The translations under genes were made by a program, and so were the position numbers. The notes beneath the pieces were generated by a model. That model was not told the origin of the DNA. It worked only from the letters and a program-made list of their open reading frames with translations, and did no database searches. 64,000 nt of DNA from Pleurocapsa sp. CCALA 161 (GTDB lineage Bacteria; Cyanobacteriota; Cyanobacteriia; Cyanobacteriales; Xenococcaceae). Positions 18,656-27,255 of this stretch are shown piece by piece (the first letter of the stretch is position 1; each line of letters starts with the position of its first letter). The stretch is taken from the NCBI RefSeq assembly GCF_003003995.1, contig NZ_PVWF01000011.1, forward strand, positions 1-64,000. The letters are read 5' to 3'.

Positions 18656-19042
18656 ATGTTAAACATGATTAAAAGGTTGCTGGAAATGCTTTTTCCCTGG
18701 AATAATAACACCAACAGTCGAAGTCACGCTAAAAGCCGCTTGAAGCTGATTATTGCTCACGATCGCGCCAGCATTAATCCCGATATGATGGAGGCCATGC
18801 GCGAAGAAATCCTCGACGTAGTAGCCCGCTATGTTGAGGTAGATCGCGAGGAAATGGAATTTTCTCTTTGTAACGACCAACGCATGACTTCCTTGACGGC
18901 TAATTTACCAATTCGTCAAATTAAGCGCATGGGTGAGCTTAAAGAGCAGATTAAAGAAAATAAATCCATAGATTTACAGCAGATCGAAATTACGGAAATT
19001 GAGTTGGAGGCTGAGGTCAAACCCAATAAAACTAACAGTTGA
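18656..19042 (+). CDS. minE: Cell division topological specificity factor MinE
   Basis: Stimulates MinD ATPase and drives pole-to-pole oscillation. The N-terminal amphipathic membrane and anti-MinCD helix is seen in MIKRLLEMLFPWN, then the core SRLKLIIAHDRASINPDMME and EEILDVVARYVEVDREEMEF. The C-terminal tail after residue 95 is charged and longer than in E. coli MinE (128 versus 88 aa), a feature also seen in other cyanobacteria. Two in-frame ATGs lie at 18656 and 18665. The gap from minD is 80 bp, without a terminator-like hairpin. Confidence 0.95.
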   Translation: MLNMIKRLLEMLFPWNNNTNSRSHAKSRLKLIIAHDRASINPDMMEAMREEILDVVARYVEVDREEMEFSLCNDQRMTSLTANLPIRQIKRMGELKEQIKENKSIDLQQIEITEIELEAEVKPNKTNS

Positions 19043-19628
19043 CGATAGTTAGAACCTGTTTTTTTATCAAACACAACGTTGGTTAGATTTTGTTTGTCAA
19101 GATCTAGCTAGATAGCCAGTAATTCTCAAGCAATTTAGTGGCTGTAACGCTGTGGAAAATTATTATTAATACTTATATTTGGTTATTTTAATGTTGCTAA
19201 ATACTAAATATATGTTTGCCTGAAAATAATTAAAAATATAGTCTAGTGAATAACTTTATAGTTAAGCATATAGATCAATAGCTTCAGTTCGCTCTGCTCT
19301 ACCCTCAAATTTGGGGTTGATGGGGCGATATTTTTTAGATCGGTTGTTAACTGGCTCCTTAAACCTGTATTGAAAACAGAAGCTATAACAACAACTAAGT
19401 AGCTAGGCATAATTAATTTAAAGACTGATATGAGGTGGTGGAGTAGTGGAGATAGGGGAGTAGGGGAGAAAAATAAGAATCCGTTATTTTATATTTAATT
19501 CCACCCAGCTACTTAGTTGTTAATTTCTGACTACATGCGAGCATATGTCTGTTTTTTTCTGCCCACCAAATCAAGTAAAAGTCAAATGATATACTAATAG
19601 ATCCTCAGCAAGCTCGAAAAAAATTAGC
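19043..19628. other. Intergenic region of 586 bp between minE and smpB
   Basis: AT-rich and non-coding by my reading. It contains a short hairpin around 19302-19318 (CCCTCAAATTTGGGG) and a MITE-like element with imperfect terminal inverted repeats at 19390-19521 (separate entry). The smpB promoter must lie in the last 100 bp. No tmRNA gene is visible. Confidence 0.55.
19390..19521. mobile_element. MITE-like element with imperfect terminal inverted repeats
   Basis: AACAACTAAGTAGCT at 19390-19404 is the exact reverse complement of AGCTACTTAGTTGTT at 19507-19521. The match continues inward imperfectly for roughly another 15 bp (AGGCATAATTAATTTAAA against GGGTGGAATTAAATATAAA). The roughly 100-bp interior is purine-rich with repeated GGAG/TAGGGGAG units and codes for nothing. 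I see no convincing target-site duplication, so a non-autonomous transposon is inferred, not shown. Confidence 0.45.
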
Positions 19629-20096
19629 ATGGTGGAAAAAACAGCAGGCGTTAAAATAATTAGTGATAATCGTCAGGCTCGTTATCTTTACGAAATACTT
19701 GAAACCTACGAAGCGGGGATGGAACTAGTCGGCACAGAAGTTAAATCAATTCGCGCAGGCAAGGTTAATCTTAGAGACGGCTATGCCTTTATTAAAAATG
19801 GCGAAGCTTGGTTAAGCAATGTGCATATTTCACCCTACGAAGCAGGAGGCAGTCATTTTAATCATGAGCCTCTAAGAATTCGTAAATTGTTGCTACACCG
19901 CAAAGAAATTAATAAACTGATCGGACAGACAGAACAAAAAGGTTTAACTCTTGTTCCTCTCAGGATGTATTTTAAAGGGGGGAGAGTGAAAATTGCCATT
20001 GGTTTAGGTAAGGGCAAAAAACTTCACGATAAGCGAGAAACTGCTAAAAAGCGTGATGATCAACGAGATATGGCCAGAGCAATGAAGCGAGAATAA
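19629..20096 (+). CDS. smpB: SsrA-binding protein SmpB
   Basis: Partner of tmRNA in trans-translation, rescuing stalled ribosomes. The 155-aa protein shows the family blocks [40 protein letters not shown] and HVSPYE-like HISPYEAGG. The basic C-terminal tail ([20 protein letters not shown]) enters the ribosomal mRNA channel in known structures. No ssrA gene is seen in the window. Monocistronic, preceded by a long repeat-bearing spacer and followed by a dispersed-repeat region. Confidence 0.97.
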   Translation: MVEKTAGVKIISDNRQARYLYEILETYEAGMELVGTEVKSIRAGKVNLRDGYAFIKNGEAWLSNVHISPYEAGGSHFNHEPLRIRKLLLHRKEINKLIGQTEQKGLTLVPLRMYFKGGRVKIAIGLGKGKKLHDKRETAKKRDDQRDMARAMKRE

Positions 20097-20230
20097 ACCT
20101 ATTTTATCAATGCTGTTGGCTTAAAGATTGTTTTTTGAGATTTAGAGACTTGGGCAATAATTATCTCCCTACTTCCTTATTTTCTATTTTCGTCTTACGA
20201 AATTTCCTCAACGCAAGGAACACTGAAGTG

Positions 20231-20330
20231 CTAGCCCTAAAGGATTTCCTAAAGGTTATATCCGTAGGTGTACCATTTGCGAAGCTTATCCTTTAGGACA
20301 CCTTCGGATTTCACGTCCTTCGCGTCGCCC
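20231..20330. repeat. Dispersed repeat region containing a 33-bp sequence shared with 39047-39079
   Basis: Positions 20267-20299 are an exact reverse complement of 39047-39079 (33 bp, core CTAAAGGATAAGCTTCGC on the other strand). The surroundings hold further CCTAAAGG/CCTTTAGG and CCTTCG/CGAAGG words, so the block is a mosaic of short palindromic units. It lies between smpB and the convergent cryptochrome gene and could fold in RNA as a terminator-like structure. Confidence 0.6.
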
Positions 20331-20348
20331 GCGCAAAAGAATTTCGCG

Positions 20349-21806
20349 CTACCTGCTACTTGCTAGATAGATCTTTTCGTTAGCTTTAACCGACTTGAAA
20401 AAGTCGACGACGGGGCGAGGATAATCGACTCCTAGCTTGACTCCATAATGGCTCTGTTCGTCTTGAGTCAATTTGTCAGGAGCGCGAACTTTATCCCCAG
20501 GCAGAGAAGCTAATTCTGGTAACCAATGCTTAAGATATTCTCCTTGAGGATCATAGTCTTTTGTTTGCTTGGCAATATTAAAATAACGAAAGCCTCGCGC
20601 ATCGTTGCCTACCCCCGCAGTGTAATTCCAGTTACCCCAGTTGCTACAGACATCGTAATCAATCAGTAGTGACTCAAACCATTCTGCGCCCATACGCCAG
20701 TCGATACCCAGATTTTTAGTTAAAAAGCTAGCCACATTTTGTCTACCACGGTTAGACATAAAACCAGTGGCTGCTATTTCTCGCATATTAGCATCAACCA
20801 GAGGATAGCCAGTTTTGCCACTGCGCCAAAGATCGAAGCGTTGCCAATCTTGTTTCCAGGGAATTTCAACTCCCCGCATTCCCGCAATCTTAAATACCTG
20901 ATTACCGTGTTTAGCGACAATAAAGCGAAAAAAGTCGCGCCAGATCAGTTCAAAGATCAGCCAGTAGGTTGAGTCGTTTTTGACTCTTTCTTGCTCATAT
21001 TTAATCACCTGATCGTTAATATACCGTGGAGAAATACAGCCTAAAGCTAGCCAAGGGGAAAACTTAGAAGAATAATTCGCCCCCAACATCCCGTTGCGAG
21101 TTTCTTTATATTCTTGCAAACAATCCTGCTGCCAAAAATATTGATCTAGCCGTTTGATTGCTTCAGTTTCTCCTCCTTTAAATTTTAATACCCCGCGCCG
21201 ATCAACTTCGGGAATAGATAGACCAAAATCAGCTAGAGTAGGAATTTCTCCTGGTTCAATTTCTGGTAAAGGCGGTAATTGCTTTGGTGCAGTCAAAGAC
21301 TGATTAATTTGCGACTTTTTCTCTACTTGTTGACGAAAATTGGTATACAACTCTGGAGTTTGTTCAATTTTAAAGGGTAAATCTTCTGGCATGTATAGCG
21401 TTGCTTCCCAGTAAGACTTGACCTGAATATTTTTCGCTGATAAAGCCTGCCTAAGCCTTTGCTCAACTCGCTGCTCTTGCGCAGTAACCTCTTGGCTGTA
21501 ACACACGTAATCTATGTTTAATTGTTCGGCGATCGCTGGTATGATTTCTTCAGGTAAACCTCGACGTACTATTAAATTACTGCCTAATTTCTGGAGCGAA
21601 GCACGCAAATCCGTCACAGATTCAATTAAAAACTGAGCCCGATAGTTACCCGTTTTGGGAAATCCAAAGGAAGTCTCGCCAAAATTGCGCTCATCAAAAC
21701 AGTAGAGGGGAGTAATCTCAGCTTTTTGCTTCACTGCTTCATCTAGCGCCCGAAGATCGTGAACTCTCAAGTCGTTGCGATACCAAATTAAAATTCTTTG
21801 AGTCAT
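20349..21806 (-). CDS. Cryptochrome DASH / photolyase-family flavoprotein
   Basis: 485-aa FAD-binding photolyase/cryptochrome. The N-terminal alpha/beta antenna domain starts ILIWYRNDLRVHDLRALDEA, with CFDERNFGETSFGFPKTGNYR characteristic of the DASH branch. The C-terminal FAD domain holds NGMLGANYSSKFSPWLALGC, TGYPLVDANMREIAATGFMS and NRGRQNVASFL. CRY-DASH proteins repair cyclobutane dimers in single-stranded or looped DNA and may have a light-signalling role; the Synechocystis Sll1629 protein is of this type by my recollection of its sequence. There is no C-terminal extension. The gene is isolated, with stop near the dispersed-repeat block. Confidence 0.92.
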   Translation of the reverse strand: MTQRILIWYRNDLRVHDLRALDEAVKQKAEITPLYCFDERNFGETSFGFPKTGNYRAQFLIESVTDLRASLQKLGSNLIVRRGLPEEIIPAIAEQLNIDYVCYSQEVTAQEQRVEQRLRQALSAKNIQVKSYWEATLYMPEDLPFKIEQTPELYTNFRQQVEKKSQINQSLTAPKQLPPLPEIEPGEIPTLADFGLSIPEVDRRGVLKFKGGETEAIKRLDQYFWQQDCLQEYKETRNGMLGANYSSKFSPWLALGCISPRYINDQVIKYEQERVKNDSTYWLIFELIWRDFFRFIVAKHGNQVFKIAGMRGVEIPWKQDWQRFDLWRSGKTGYPLVDANMREIAATGFMSNRGRQNVASFLTKNLGIDWRMGAEWFESLLIDYDVCSNWGNWNYTAGVGNDARGFRYFNIAKQTKDYDPQGEYLKHWLPELASLPGDKVRAPDKLTQDEQSHYGVKLGVDYPRPVVDFFKSVKANEKIYLASSR

Positions 21807-21999
21807 ATCTTTTCTTTATATTTTATATATATTTAAAATATAAAGTAGTATTAATCACGCTCAGAACCACTCAAAGTACTTGCAGGTTAAACTAACTTCA
21901 AGAATGAAAGTATAAAAATATAGATATTGACTCGTTAGCTCTCAATTAATCAAATTTTTCTTTTGTGTAAGTCATAACTAAAATCGCGATCGCTAAACT

Positions 22000-22260
22000 T
22001 TAGCTATTAGGAAAACAAAATTGCTCAATATTAATCACGGCTTCTCCGTGGCTGGGAATCCAAGCAGCCCATTCCCAGTTTGATATTTGACAAAGCAGCA
22101 AAGCTTCATCGTGACAAAGAGGACTAAATGATTCTGGTTCTAATAGTTGCACCCAAGTATCTGACTGAGGTTGGGGAATCGTTGTTCTTTCTTTTCGATC
22201 AAGAGGAACTGAACACCATTGCACTGCTAAATTTTGTTCTCTTAGTTTTTGAATCGTCAT
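22000..22260 (-). CDS. Conserved small hypothetical protein (86 aa)
   Basis: A small acidic protein, MTIQKLREQNLAVQWCSVPL to the C-terminal VINIEQFCFPNS. The frame extends 9 codons further to 22287, but the ATG at 22260 is preceded by GAGAAAAG, a plausible ribosome-binding site inside the longer frame, so I prefer it. Tryptophan content is high (four or five Trp in 86 residues, including SNWEWAAWIPS). I recognise no domain. Neighbours on both sides are unrelated monocistronic genes. Confidence 0.6.
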   Translation of the reverse strand: MTIQKLREQNLAVQWCSVPLDRKERTTIPQPQSDTWVQLLEPESFSPLCHDEALLLCQISNWEWAAWIPSHGEAVINIEQFCFPNS

Positions 22261-22420
22261 AATTCTTTTCTCATTATTTTTCCGCACTCAGATCCACAAA
22301 CAAAAAAAATTTTCTGTATTTAAAGTTACAAAAATATGCGTATTCTGGTCAAGTTAACGTTTCATAACTTAATCTACCCACGCTTGAAATGACCCCTTAG
22401 AAACTGTCAACTCAGCATCT

Positions 22421-23056
22421 TTATTTCATCATGTGGGAAGGAAGAATGATCTGAGGAAGTAAGGGTCTAAGATCGTCTAAAGAAACTGTGCCATAGGTCA
22501 TAATGGTTGGCACTTCCACTGTAAAATCTAATAGAGTTCCACTCCTGCCGTGTTTACTCTTGCCTCCATCGATAATTAAAGAAACTTTGTCGCCATAAAA
22601 TTTGACCGCAAGCTCGGCATCAGTTGCTTGAATGCCTGCAAAAGCAGCAGAAGTTCCCACCATAGGAAAAGGTATTTCCATAACTAGATCGTAGATAAAT
22701 CGATCTGGACAGGTGACAAAAACATTTTTAAATCCGTTGGTTACCGCCTCGGATAAAGTAGGTTTGGCGCGCATAATCATCGTCACGGGATAGGGAAAAT
22801 GATTCATCATCTGTAGAGCGGCTCGATCGACTTTCACTACTTGCTCTGCTTTTTCTTTGCGGGTAAATACGCCTAGAGGTTGGGGAGAAGAAAAGGCTTT
22901 GATTTGTCTAAGCAGAGTAACAGCCTTTGTATCATTGCCATTAGCGACTAACGCATAGACAGTATCTGTAGGAAGAATGATGACTTCCCCTGCTTTGAGG
23001 CGACTCTTTATTTCAGGTATTAAATTTCGATTGAGCTTGAGAACTTTACTATTCAT
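22421..23056 (-). CDS. YrdC/Sua5/YciO-family protein, divergent
   Basis: 211 aa with the YrdC fold: LKAGEVIILPTDTVYALVAN near the N-terminus, then LLRQIKAFSSPQPLGVF, PYPVTMIM and GTSAAFAGIQATDAE. True threonylcarbamoyl-AMP synthases, which make the ATP- and threonine-dependent precursor of tRNA t6A, carry K-x-R, P-G-P-x-T and S-A-N motifs at these places. Here they read K53-A-F55, P88-Y-P-V-T92 and S136-A-A. The fold is clear, but the loss of three near-invariant residues makes t6A synthesis doubtful. A second, canonical copy elsewhere is likely. Confidence 0.8.
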   Translation of the reverse strand: MNSKVLKLNRNLIPEIKSRLKAGEVIILPTDTVYALVANGNDTKAVTLLRQIKAFSSPQPLGVFTRKEKAEQVVKVDRAALQMMNHFPYPVTMIMRAKPTLSEAVTNGFKNVFVTCPDRFIYDLVMEIPFPMVGTSAAFAGIQATDAELAVKFYGDKVSLIIDGGKSKHGRSGTLLDFTVEVPTIMTYGTVSLDDLRPLLPQIILPSHMMK

Positions 23057-23390
23057 CAGTGGAGATAATTACAGAATTTTATCGGTAACAGTATGTTGGT
23101 TGACAAAGTTGATTAGAATCTAAAATTGCAGCTATAGTGCGGTCGCCTCGAGCGGCAAAAGTTCAGTAAGTCATTAAATATTGCTGTATCTTTAGATACT
23201 TTATGCATTTTTATCATGATATCATGACTATAAAGCATAAATGCCTATATTTAATGTTGATCGGTGAGGATTCAATATTTCTCGTTTAGGGAGATAATTA
23301 AACACCAATCTCTATATAAATAAGCCAGGCTGCAAATTTTTTAGATAAAATGGCTAATCCAACTTCTTTGCGTTGTAGATCATTAAGCCA
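23057..23390. other. Divergent intergenic region with a 42-bp dyad, 334 bp
   Basis: Separates the YrdC-like gene (minus) from the DUF938 gene (plus). The main structure is an interrupted dyad at 23200-23241 (separate entry). The rest is AT-rich with no coding potential I can support. Confidence 0.5.
23200..23241. promoter_or_regulatory. Symmetrical dyad, possible operator
   Basis: TTTATGC at 23200-23206 and GCATAAA at 23235-23241 are exact inverted copies. They are centred on the perfect 14-bp palindrome TCATGATATCATGA at 23214-23227. Both share the same symmetry axis (23220.5), so this is one two-layer dyad in a divergent promoter region. It could be a repressor site or an extended hairpin; there is no T-tract to favour a terminator. 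Confidence 0.4.
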
Positions 23391-23999
23391 ATGGATGCCA
23401 GACAGTACGCCCCAGCTACCCTCCGTAATCGCGAACCTATTTTAAAGATCCTCTCAGAAGTTTTGCCAACCAATAGTAATGTGCTAGAAATTGCTAGTGG
23501 AACGGGAGAACATGCCATTTTTTTCGCTTCTGAGTTAAAATCATGTCGATGGATTCCTTCTGACGTTAATTCTTTAGCTACGGACAGTATTGTTGCCTGG
23601 AAAAATGCTTGTCCTGTTGATAATTTAGAGTTACCCTTGCTGATTGATGTAACTCAGAAAAATTGGCAACAGCAGGTAAAAAATCACGCTATTAACGCCA
23701 TCGTTAATATTAACATGATTCATATTGCCCCTTGGCAGGCTTGTTTAGGCTTAATTGAAGGGGTTGGACAAATTTTACCTAATGATGGCATCCTGTATCT
23801 TTATGGTCCTTATAAACGTGATGGCGAGCATACTGCCCCAAGCAATGTCAGTTTTGATCGTTCTTTACGCGATCGCAATCCTCTTTGGGGAGTGAGGGAT
23901 TTAGAAGAAGTGGTTGAGACAGCAACAACGCACAACCTAAAATTGCAGCAAGTTATTTCAATGCCCGCTAATAATTTATCCGTTATCTTTAGTCGCTGA
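23391..23999 (+). CDS. DUF938 / class I SAM-dependent methyltransferase-like protein
   Basis: 202-aa Rossmann-fold protein. The SAM-binding glycine motif I is VLEIASGTGEHAIFFA at about residue 33. The DUF938 hallmarks are the N-terminal YAPATLRNREPIL, VNINMIHIAPWQACLGLI, and the late LYLYGPYKRDGEHTAPSN and FDRSLRDRNPLWGVRDLEEV. Members are also called UPF0585 in animals. The substrate is unknown. The next gene, a receiver-TM protein, begins 35 bp downstream on the same strand, so the two may be cotranscribed. Confidence 0.88.
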   Translation: MDARQYAPATLRNREPILKILSEVLPTNSNVLEIASGTGEHAIFFASELKSCRWIPSDVNSLATDSIVAWKNACPVDNLELPLLIDVTQKNWQQQVKNHAINAIVNINMIHIAPWQACLGLIEGVGQILPNDGILYLYGPYKRDGEHTAPSNVSFDRSLRDRNPLWGVRDLEEVVETATTHNLKLQQVISMPANNLSVIFSR

Positions 24000-24034
24000 A
24001 TAGAATATTTCAATTTATCGCCCAATCAGATTTT

Positions 24035-24799
24035 ATGAAGATCAAACTTTTTCTAGCTGACGATCAATATCTCATGTTAGAAGGCATCAAGGCAATTTTA
24101 AAACACGAGCCAGAAATAGAGATAGTGGGTACAGCTCAAGATGGTCATAGTGCGATCGATCAAGTGATCAAATTACAGCCCGATCTGGTTTTAATTGATC
24201 TTGAAATGCCCAAAATGAACGGCATTGTTGCGACAAAATATATTTGCAAATATATGCCCGATACTAGAGTAATTGTGTTGACCAGTCATAAACAACCGAG
24301 TTACATTACACAGGCTTTACAGGCAGGTGCATCAGCATATCTCTTAAAAGATAGTTTAGTTGAAGATCTTAAGCGGACAATTCGTTCTCTGGGTCAGGGT
24401 TCTAACTACGTTGAAGCCAAACTATCTGTCAAAACAGTTAAACGCAGACCAATAGTAAGTATGATTAAATATCAAAAAAAGAGCGTTTATCTGCAAAAAT
24501 ATCGTAAAAGTATTTATCAACCAGCCCTCAAAAGCCAACGCTCCAAGCTTCAGCAAAATTCTACCAATACTATCAATATTTTAGTTCGCAATTCAGTCAA
24601 CCCTGTCATCAATAAGACTAGTTTAGCTCCCATTTTCGATCTTCCTGCAACTCAAGACATTTCCTTGTTCTATCAATCAAAATTTCCAAATAACCGATTT
24701 TATAGTCAACCACAATTTAACCGCCAAGCTTATCTTAAAATCATTATGTTAATGCTTATAGCGATCGCCAGCTTTGTCTTATCAATCATTGTCTTTTAA
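24035..24799 (+). CDS. Membrane-anchored response-regulator receiver without output domain
   Basis: 254 aa. A CheY-like receiver occupies about 1-120 with D9/D10, phospho-acceptor D55 (VLIDLEMPKMNG), T83 and K105. It is followed by a basic, Q/N/S-rich linker of about 110 residues and a single C-terminal membrane helix (about 233-254, IIMLMLIAIASFVLSIIVF), after which the protein stops. There is no helix-turn-helix. The receiver aligns well with that of the receiver-HlyD fusion at 2240-4531, including GVAENGEQAL against GTAQDGHSAI and the LLK-x-x-x-x-E-L/D-L end. It looks like a paralogue lacking the periplasmic HlyD part. A tail-anchored phospho-signalling protein is inferred. Confidence 0.85.
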   Translation: MKIKLFLADDQYLMLEGIKAILKHEPEIEIVGTAQDGHSAIDQVIKLQPDLVLIDLEMPKMNGIVATKYICKYMPDTRVIVLTSHKQPSYITQALQAGASAYLLKDSLVEDLKRTIRSLGQGSNYVEAKLSVKTVKRRPIVSMIKYQKKSVYLQKYRKSIYQPALKSQRSKLQQNSTNTINILVRNSVNPVINKTSLAPIFDLPATQDISLFYQSKFPNNRFYSQPQFNRQAYLKIIMLMLIAIASFVLSIIVF

Positions 24800-24830
24800 A
24801 CTTTTTTCAACTTTAAATTTACTTTACTAC

Positions 24831-25622
24831 TTACTTTAAAGGCCACCAATCAACTTTGTCCCTAGTTGCTCCATACACTACCTTTAACTCTTCAGGATTC
24901 ACTACTGTTACCAAATCGTTTTGCACCTTGTGGGATTTCAACATTCCCGCTTTGGTTAACCCCTTTAGCACCTGTTCTACTGTGCGGTTGTTTAATTGAC
25001 AAGCCTTAGCAATAACTTCTACTGGCAAATCGAAAACAAACATATTTCCTTGAGGCTGATTACCTAATTCTCTTTCTTGATAAATTAAAGCCCGCAGCAA
25101 AGCTGCCACCGCTTGAGGAGGATAAGTACTACAGTTCAGCAGATGATATTGAAACTTTTCCTGTAGCTCAAACATTAATCCATAGCGTTGGCGAAATACT
25201 TCGGATTCTTGATGGATTAAGCGGATAGTTTCTAGGGGAATTTTGATTACGTCAGTGGTTTTATAAGCCTCTACCAAGCTAGGAAAAGCGCGAGAAAATT
25301 TGCCGTAGCTGAAGGCAAGATTTTGCATTCCAAAACAACTATTGCAGTAGGTAATGGCAATAATGCGGTCTAAGGGAGTGCTACGGACGATAATAGGACC
25401 ACCATCAATGATTACATAGAGATGCTCCAAACTAGAATCAGGCTTGAATGCTGTATAAACAGGACGACTAGAATAAAGTTTTTCAGCCACAAGCTGCTGG
25501 GAGTCAAGATGCTTGGTAATTAGAGCTGAATCTAAATCTTTGAATAAAAAATTATGCTTGATTAAATTTTCTAGGTTATCTGCTGACTCTGAATTTGATG
25601 ATTGCTGATTAACTTTTTTCAT
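24831..25622 (-). CDS. Crp/Fnr-family-like transcriptional regulator
   Basis: 263 aa. Residues about 20-150 resemble a cyclic-nucleotide-binding beta-barrel (FKPDSSLEHLYVIIDGGPII, then a divergent region). A central helix and a winged helix-turn-helix at about 190-250 follow (DLPVEVIAKACQLNNRTVEQ, VLKGLTKAGMLKSHKVQNDL). The barrel lacks the clear Arg-containing phosphate-binding cassette (G-E-x-x-x-R-S/T-A) of cAMP-binding Crp, so ligand binding is unlikely or different. DNA-binding is likely. It converges with the receiver-TM gene (31 bp between stops). Targets unknown. Confidence 0.75.
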   Translation of the reverse strand: MKKVNQQSSNSESADNLENLIKHNFLFKDLDSALITKHLDSQQLVAEKLYSSRPVYTAFKPDSSLEHLYVIIDGGPIIVRSTPLDRIIAITYCNSCFGMQNLAFSYGKFSRAFPSLVEAYKTTDVIKIPLETIRLIHQESEVFRQRYGLMFELQEKFQYHLLNCSTYPPQAVAALLRALIYQERELGNQPQGNMFVFDLPVEVIAKACQLNNRTVEQVLKGLTKAGMLKSHKVQNDLVTVVNPEELKVVYGATRDKVDWWPLK

Positions 25623-25811
25623 AAAATTGACTACTATCGACCTATTGTCTTAAAAGTTTAAACAACTTTGTGATCATCCTTGAGTAATTCAAAATTTAAT
25701 TTTAATACATTTGAAATTTTATAATGAGATATCTGCCTGCTGAGGAAAAGCTGCGTAATACTAAACCGCACAAAGTAGGATTAAACAATATAGCTACCAA
25801 GAAAAAGACAT

Positions 25812-27179
25812 ATGGCGATCGCAACTATTAACCCCGCAACAGGGGAAACTCTCAAGACTTTTACTCCTCTAAGTAATTCTGAAATAGAAAGCAAACTGGA
25901 TTTAGCGCAATCAACCTTTGAGTCATATCGTCAGACAAGCTTTACTCAACGTAGTCAGTGGTTGAACCAAGCAGCAGAGATCTTAGAACAAGATACCCTC
26001 AAGTTTGCCCAGATTATGACCACGGAAATGGGCAAGACGCTTTCTAGTGCGATCGCCGAAGTAGAAAAGTGCGCTAAAGTTTGTCGTTTCTATGCCGAAA
26101 AAGCGCCTGAATTCTTAGCAGATGTGGCAATAGAGAGTGATGCTAGCCACAGTTATGTGGCATATCAGCCTTTAGGAGCAATTTTGGCAGTAATGCCCTG
26201 GAATTTCCCTTTCTGGCAGGTATTTCGCTTTGCTGCTCCCGCTTTGATGGCGGGTAATGTAGGGCTGCTGAAACACGCTTCTAATGTGCCTCAGTGTGCT
26301 TTGGCGATCGAGTCGATTATCTCCCAGGCTGGATTTCCCCCAGGGGCATTTCAAACCTTATTAATTGGTGCAAGTCAGGTTAAATCGATTATTGAAGACG
26401 ATCGCGTCAAGGCAGCAACTTTGACGGGAAGCGAGCCAGCAGGGGCAGCCTTAGCCTCGGCTGCGGGACAACAGATTAAAAAGGTAGTCTTGGAATTAGG
26501 CGGTAGCGATCCGTTTATTGTCATGGAAAGCGCCGACATCGAAGAGGCGGTAACTACGGCAGTTAAAGCTAGGATGTTGAATAACGGACAGTCTTGTATT
26601 GCTGCTAAACGGTTTATCGTAGCCGAAAGTGTTGCAGACAGCTTTCAAGAACAATTATTAAAGCAGTTTCAAGCTTTGACTATTGGCGATCCAATGCACA
26701 AAGATACCGATCTTGGCCCTTTAGCCACAGAAACTATTCGCGCTGAATTAGACCAGCAGGTCAAAACAGCAGTCAAGCAGGGAGCCAAGATTTTAACTGG
26801 TGGAGAGCCAATTACAGATCGCCCAGGCAATTATTATCCCCCCACAATTTTGACAGATATTCCTGTTGATTCGGCTACGGCACAGGAAGAGTTTTTTGGC
26901 CCAGTGGCGTTATTATTTCGGGTTCAGAATCTGGATGAAGCGATCGCTTTAGCCAATCATATTCCCTTTGGTTTGGGTGCTAGTGCCTGGACAAACAATT
27001 CAGAGGAAAGCCAGCGTTTAGTTGCCGAAATCGAAGCAGGAGCAGTATTTATCAACGGAATGGTTAAATCCGATCCTCGTTTACCTTTTGGTGGTATCAA
27101 GCGCTCGGGCTATGGTAGAGAATTAAGCAGCCAGGGTATTCACGAATTTGTCAATATTAAGACTGTTTGGATTAAGTAA
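25812..27179 (+). CDS. gabD: NAD(P)-dependent succinate-semialdehyde dehydrogenase
   Basis: 455-aa aldehyde dehydrogenase. It shows the NAD-binding region PLGAILAVMPWNFPFWQVFR, catalytic Glu in VVLELGGSDPFIV, catalytic Cys in NNGQSCIAAKRFIV, and EEFFGPVALLF and LPFGGIKRSGYGRE near the end. The short form and SCIAAKR loop match the cyanobacterial succinate-semialdehyde dehydrogenases that, with 2-oxoglutarate decarboxylase, close the TCA cycle. The decarboxylase gene is not adjacent. The family is certain; the exact aldehyde substrate is inferred. A strong hairpin terminator overlaps the stop region. Confidence 0.9.
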   Translation: MAIATINPATGETLKTFTPLSNSEIESKLDLAQSTFESYRQTSFTQRSQWLNQAAEILEQDTLKFAQIMTTEMGKTLSSAIAEVEKCAKVCRFYAEKAPEFLADVAIESDASHSYVAYQPLGAILAVMPWNFPFWQVFRFAAPALMAGNVGLLKHASNVPQCALAIESIISQAGFPPGAFQTLLIGASQVKSIIEDDRVKAATLTGSEPAGAALASAAGQQIKKVVLELGGSDPFIVMESADIEEAVTTAVKARMLNNGQSCIAAKRFIVAESVADSFQEQLLKQFQALTIGDPMHKDTDLGPLATETIRAELDQQVKTAVKQGAKILTGGEPITDRPGNYYPPTILTDIPVDSATAQEEFFGPVALLFRVQNLDEAIALANHIPFGLGASAWTNNSEESQRLVAEIEAGAVFINGMVKSDPRLPFGGIKRSGYGRELSSQGIHEFVNIKTVWIK

Positions 27180-27193
27180 AGGGCTTTTGCCCT
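27180..27193. terminator. Hairpin between convergent gabD and glcD
   Basis: AGGGC, a TTTT loop and GCCCT at 27180-27193 form a short GC stem immediately after the dehydrogenase stop. Confidence 0.45.
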
Positions 27194-27255
27194 AGCTATT
27201 TACTTAAGTAATCTTAAGGAGCTAAGAGCTTGTTTTGGTAAAAGATGCGAGTAAG

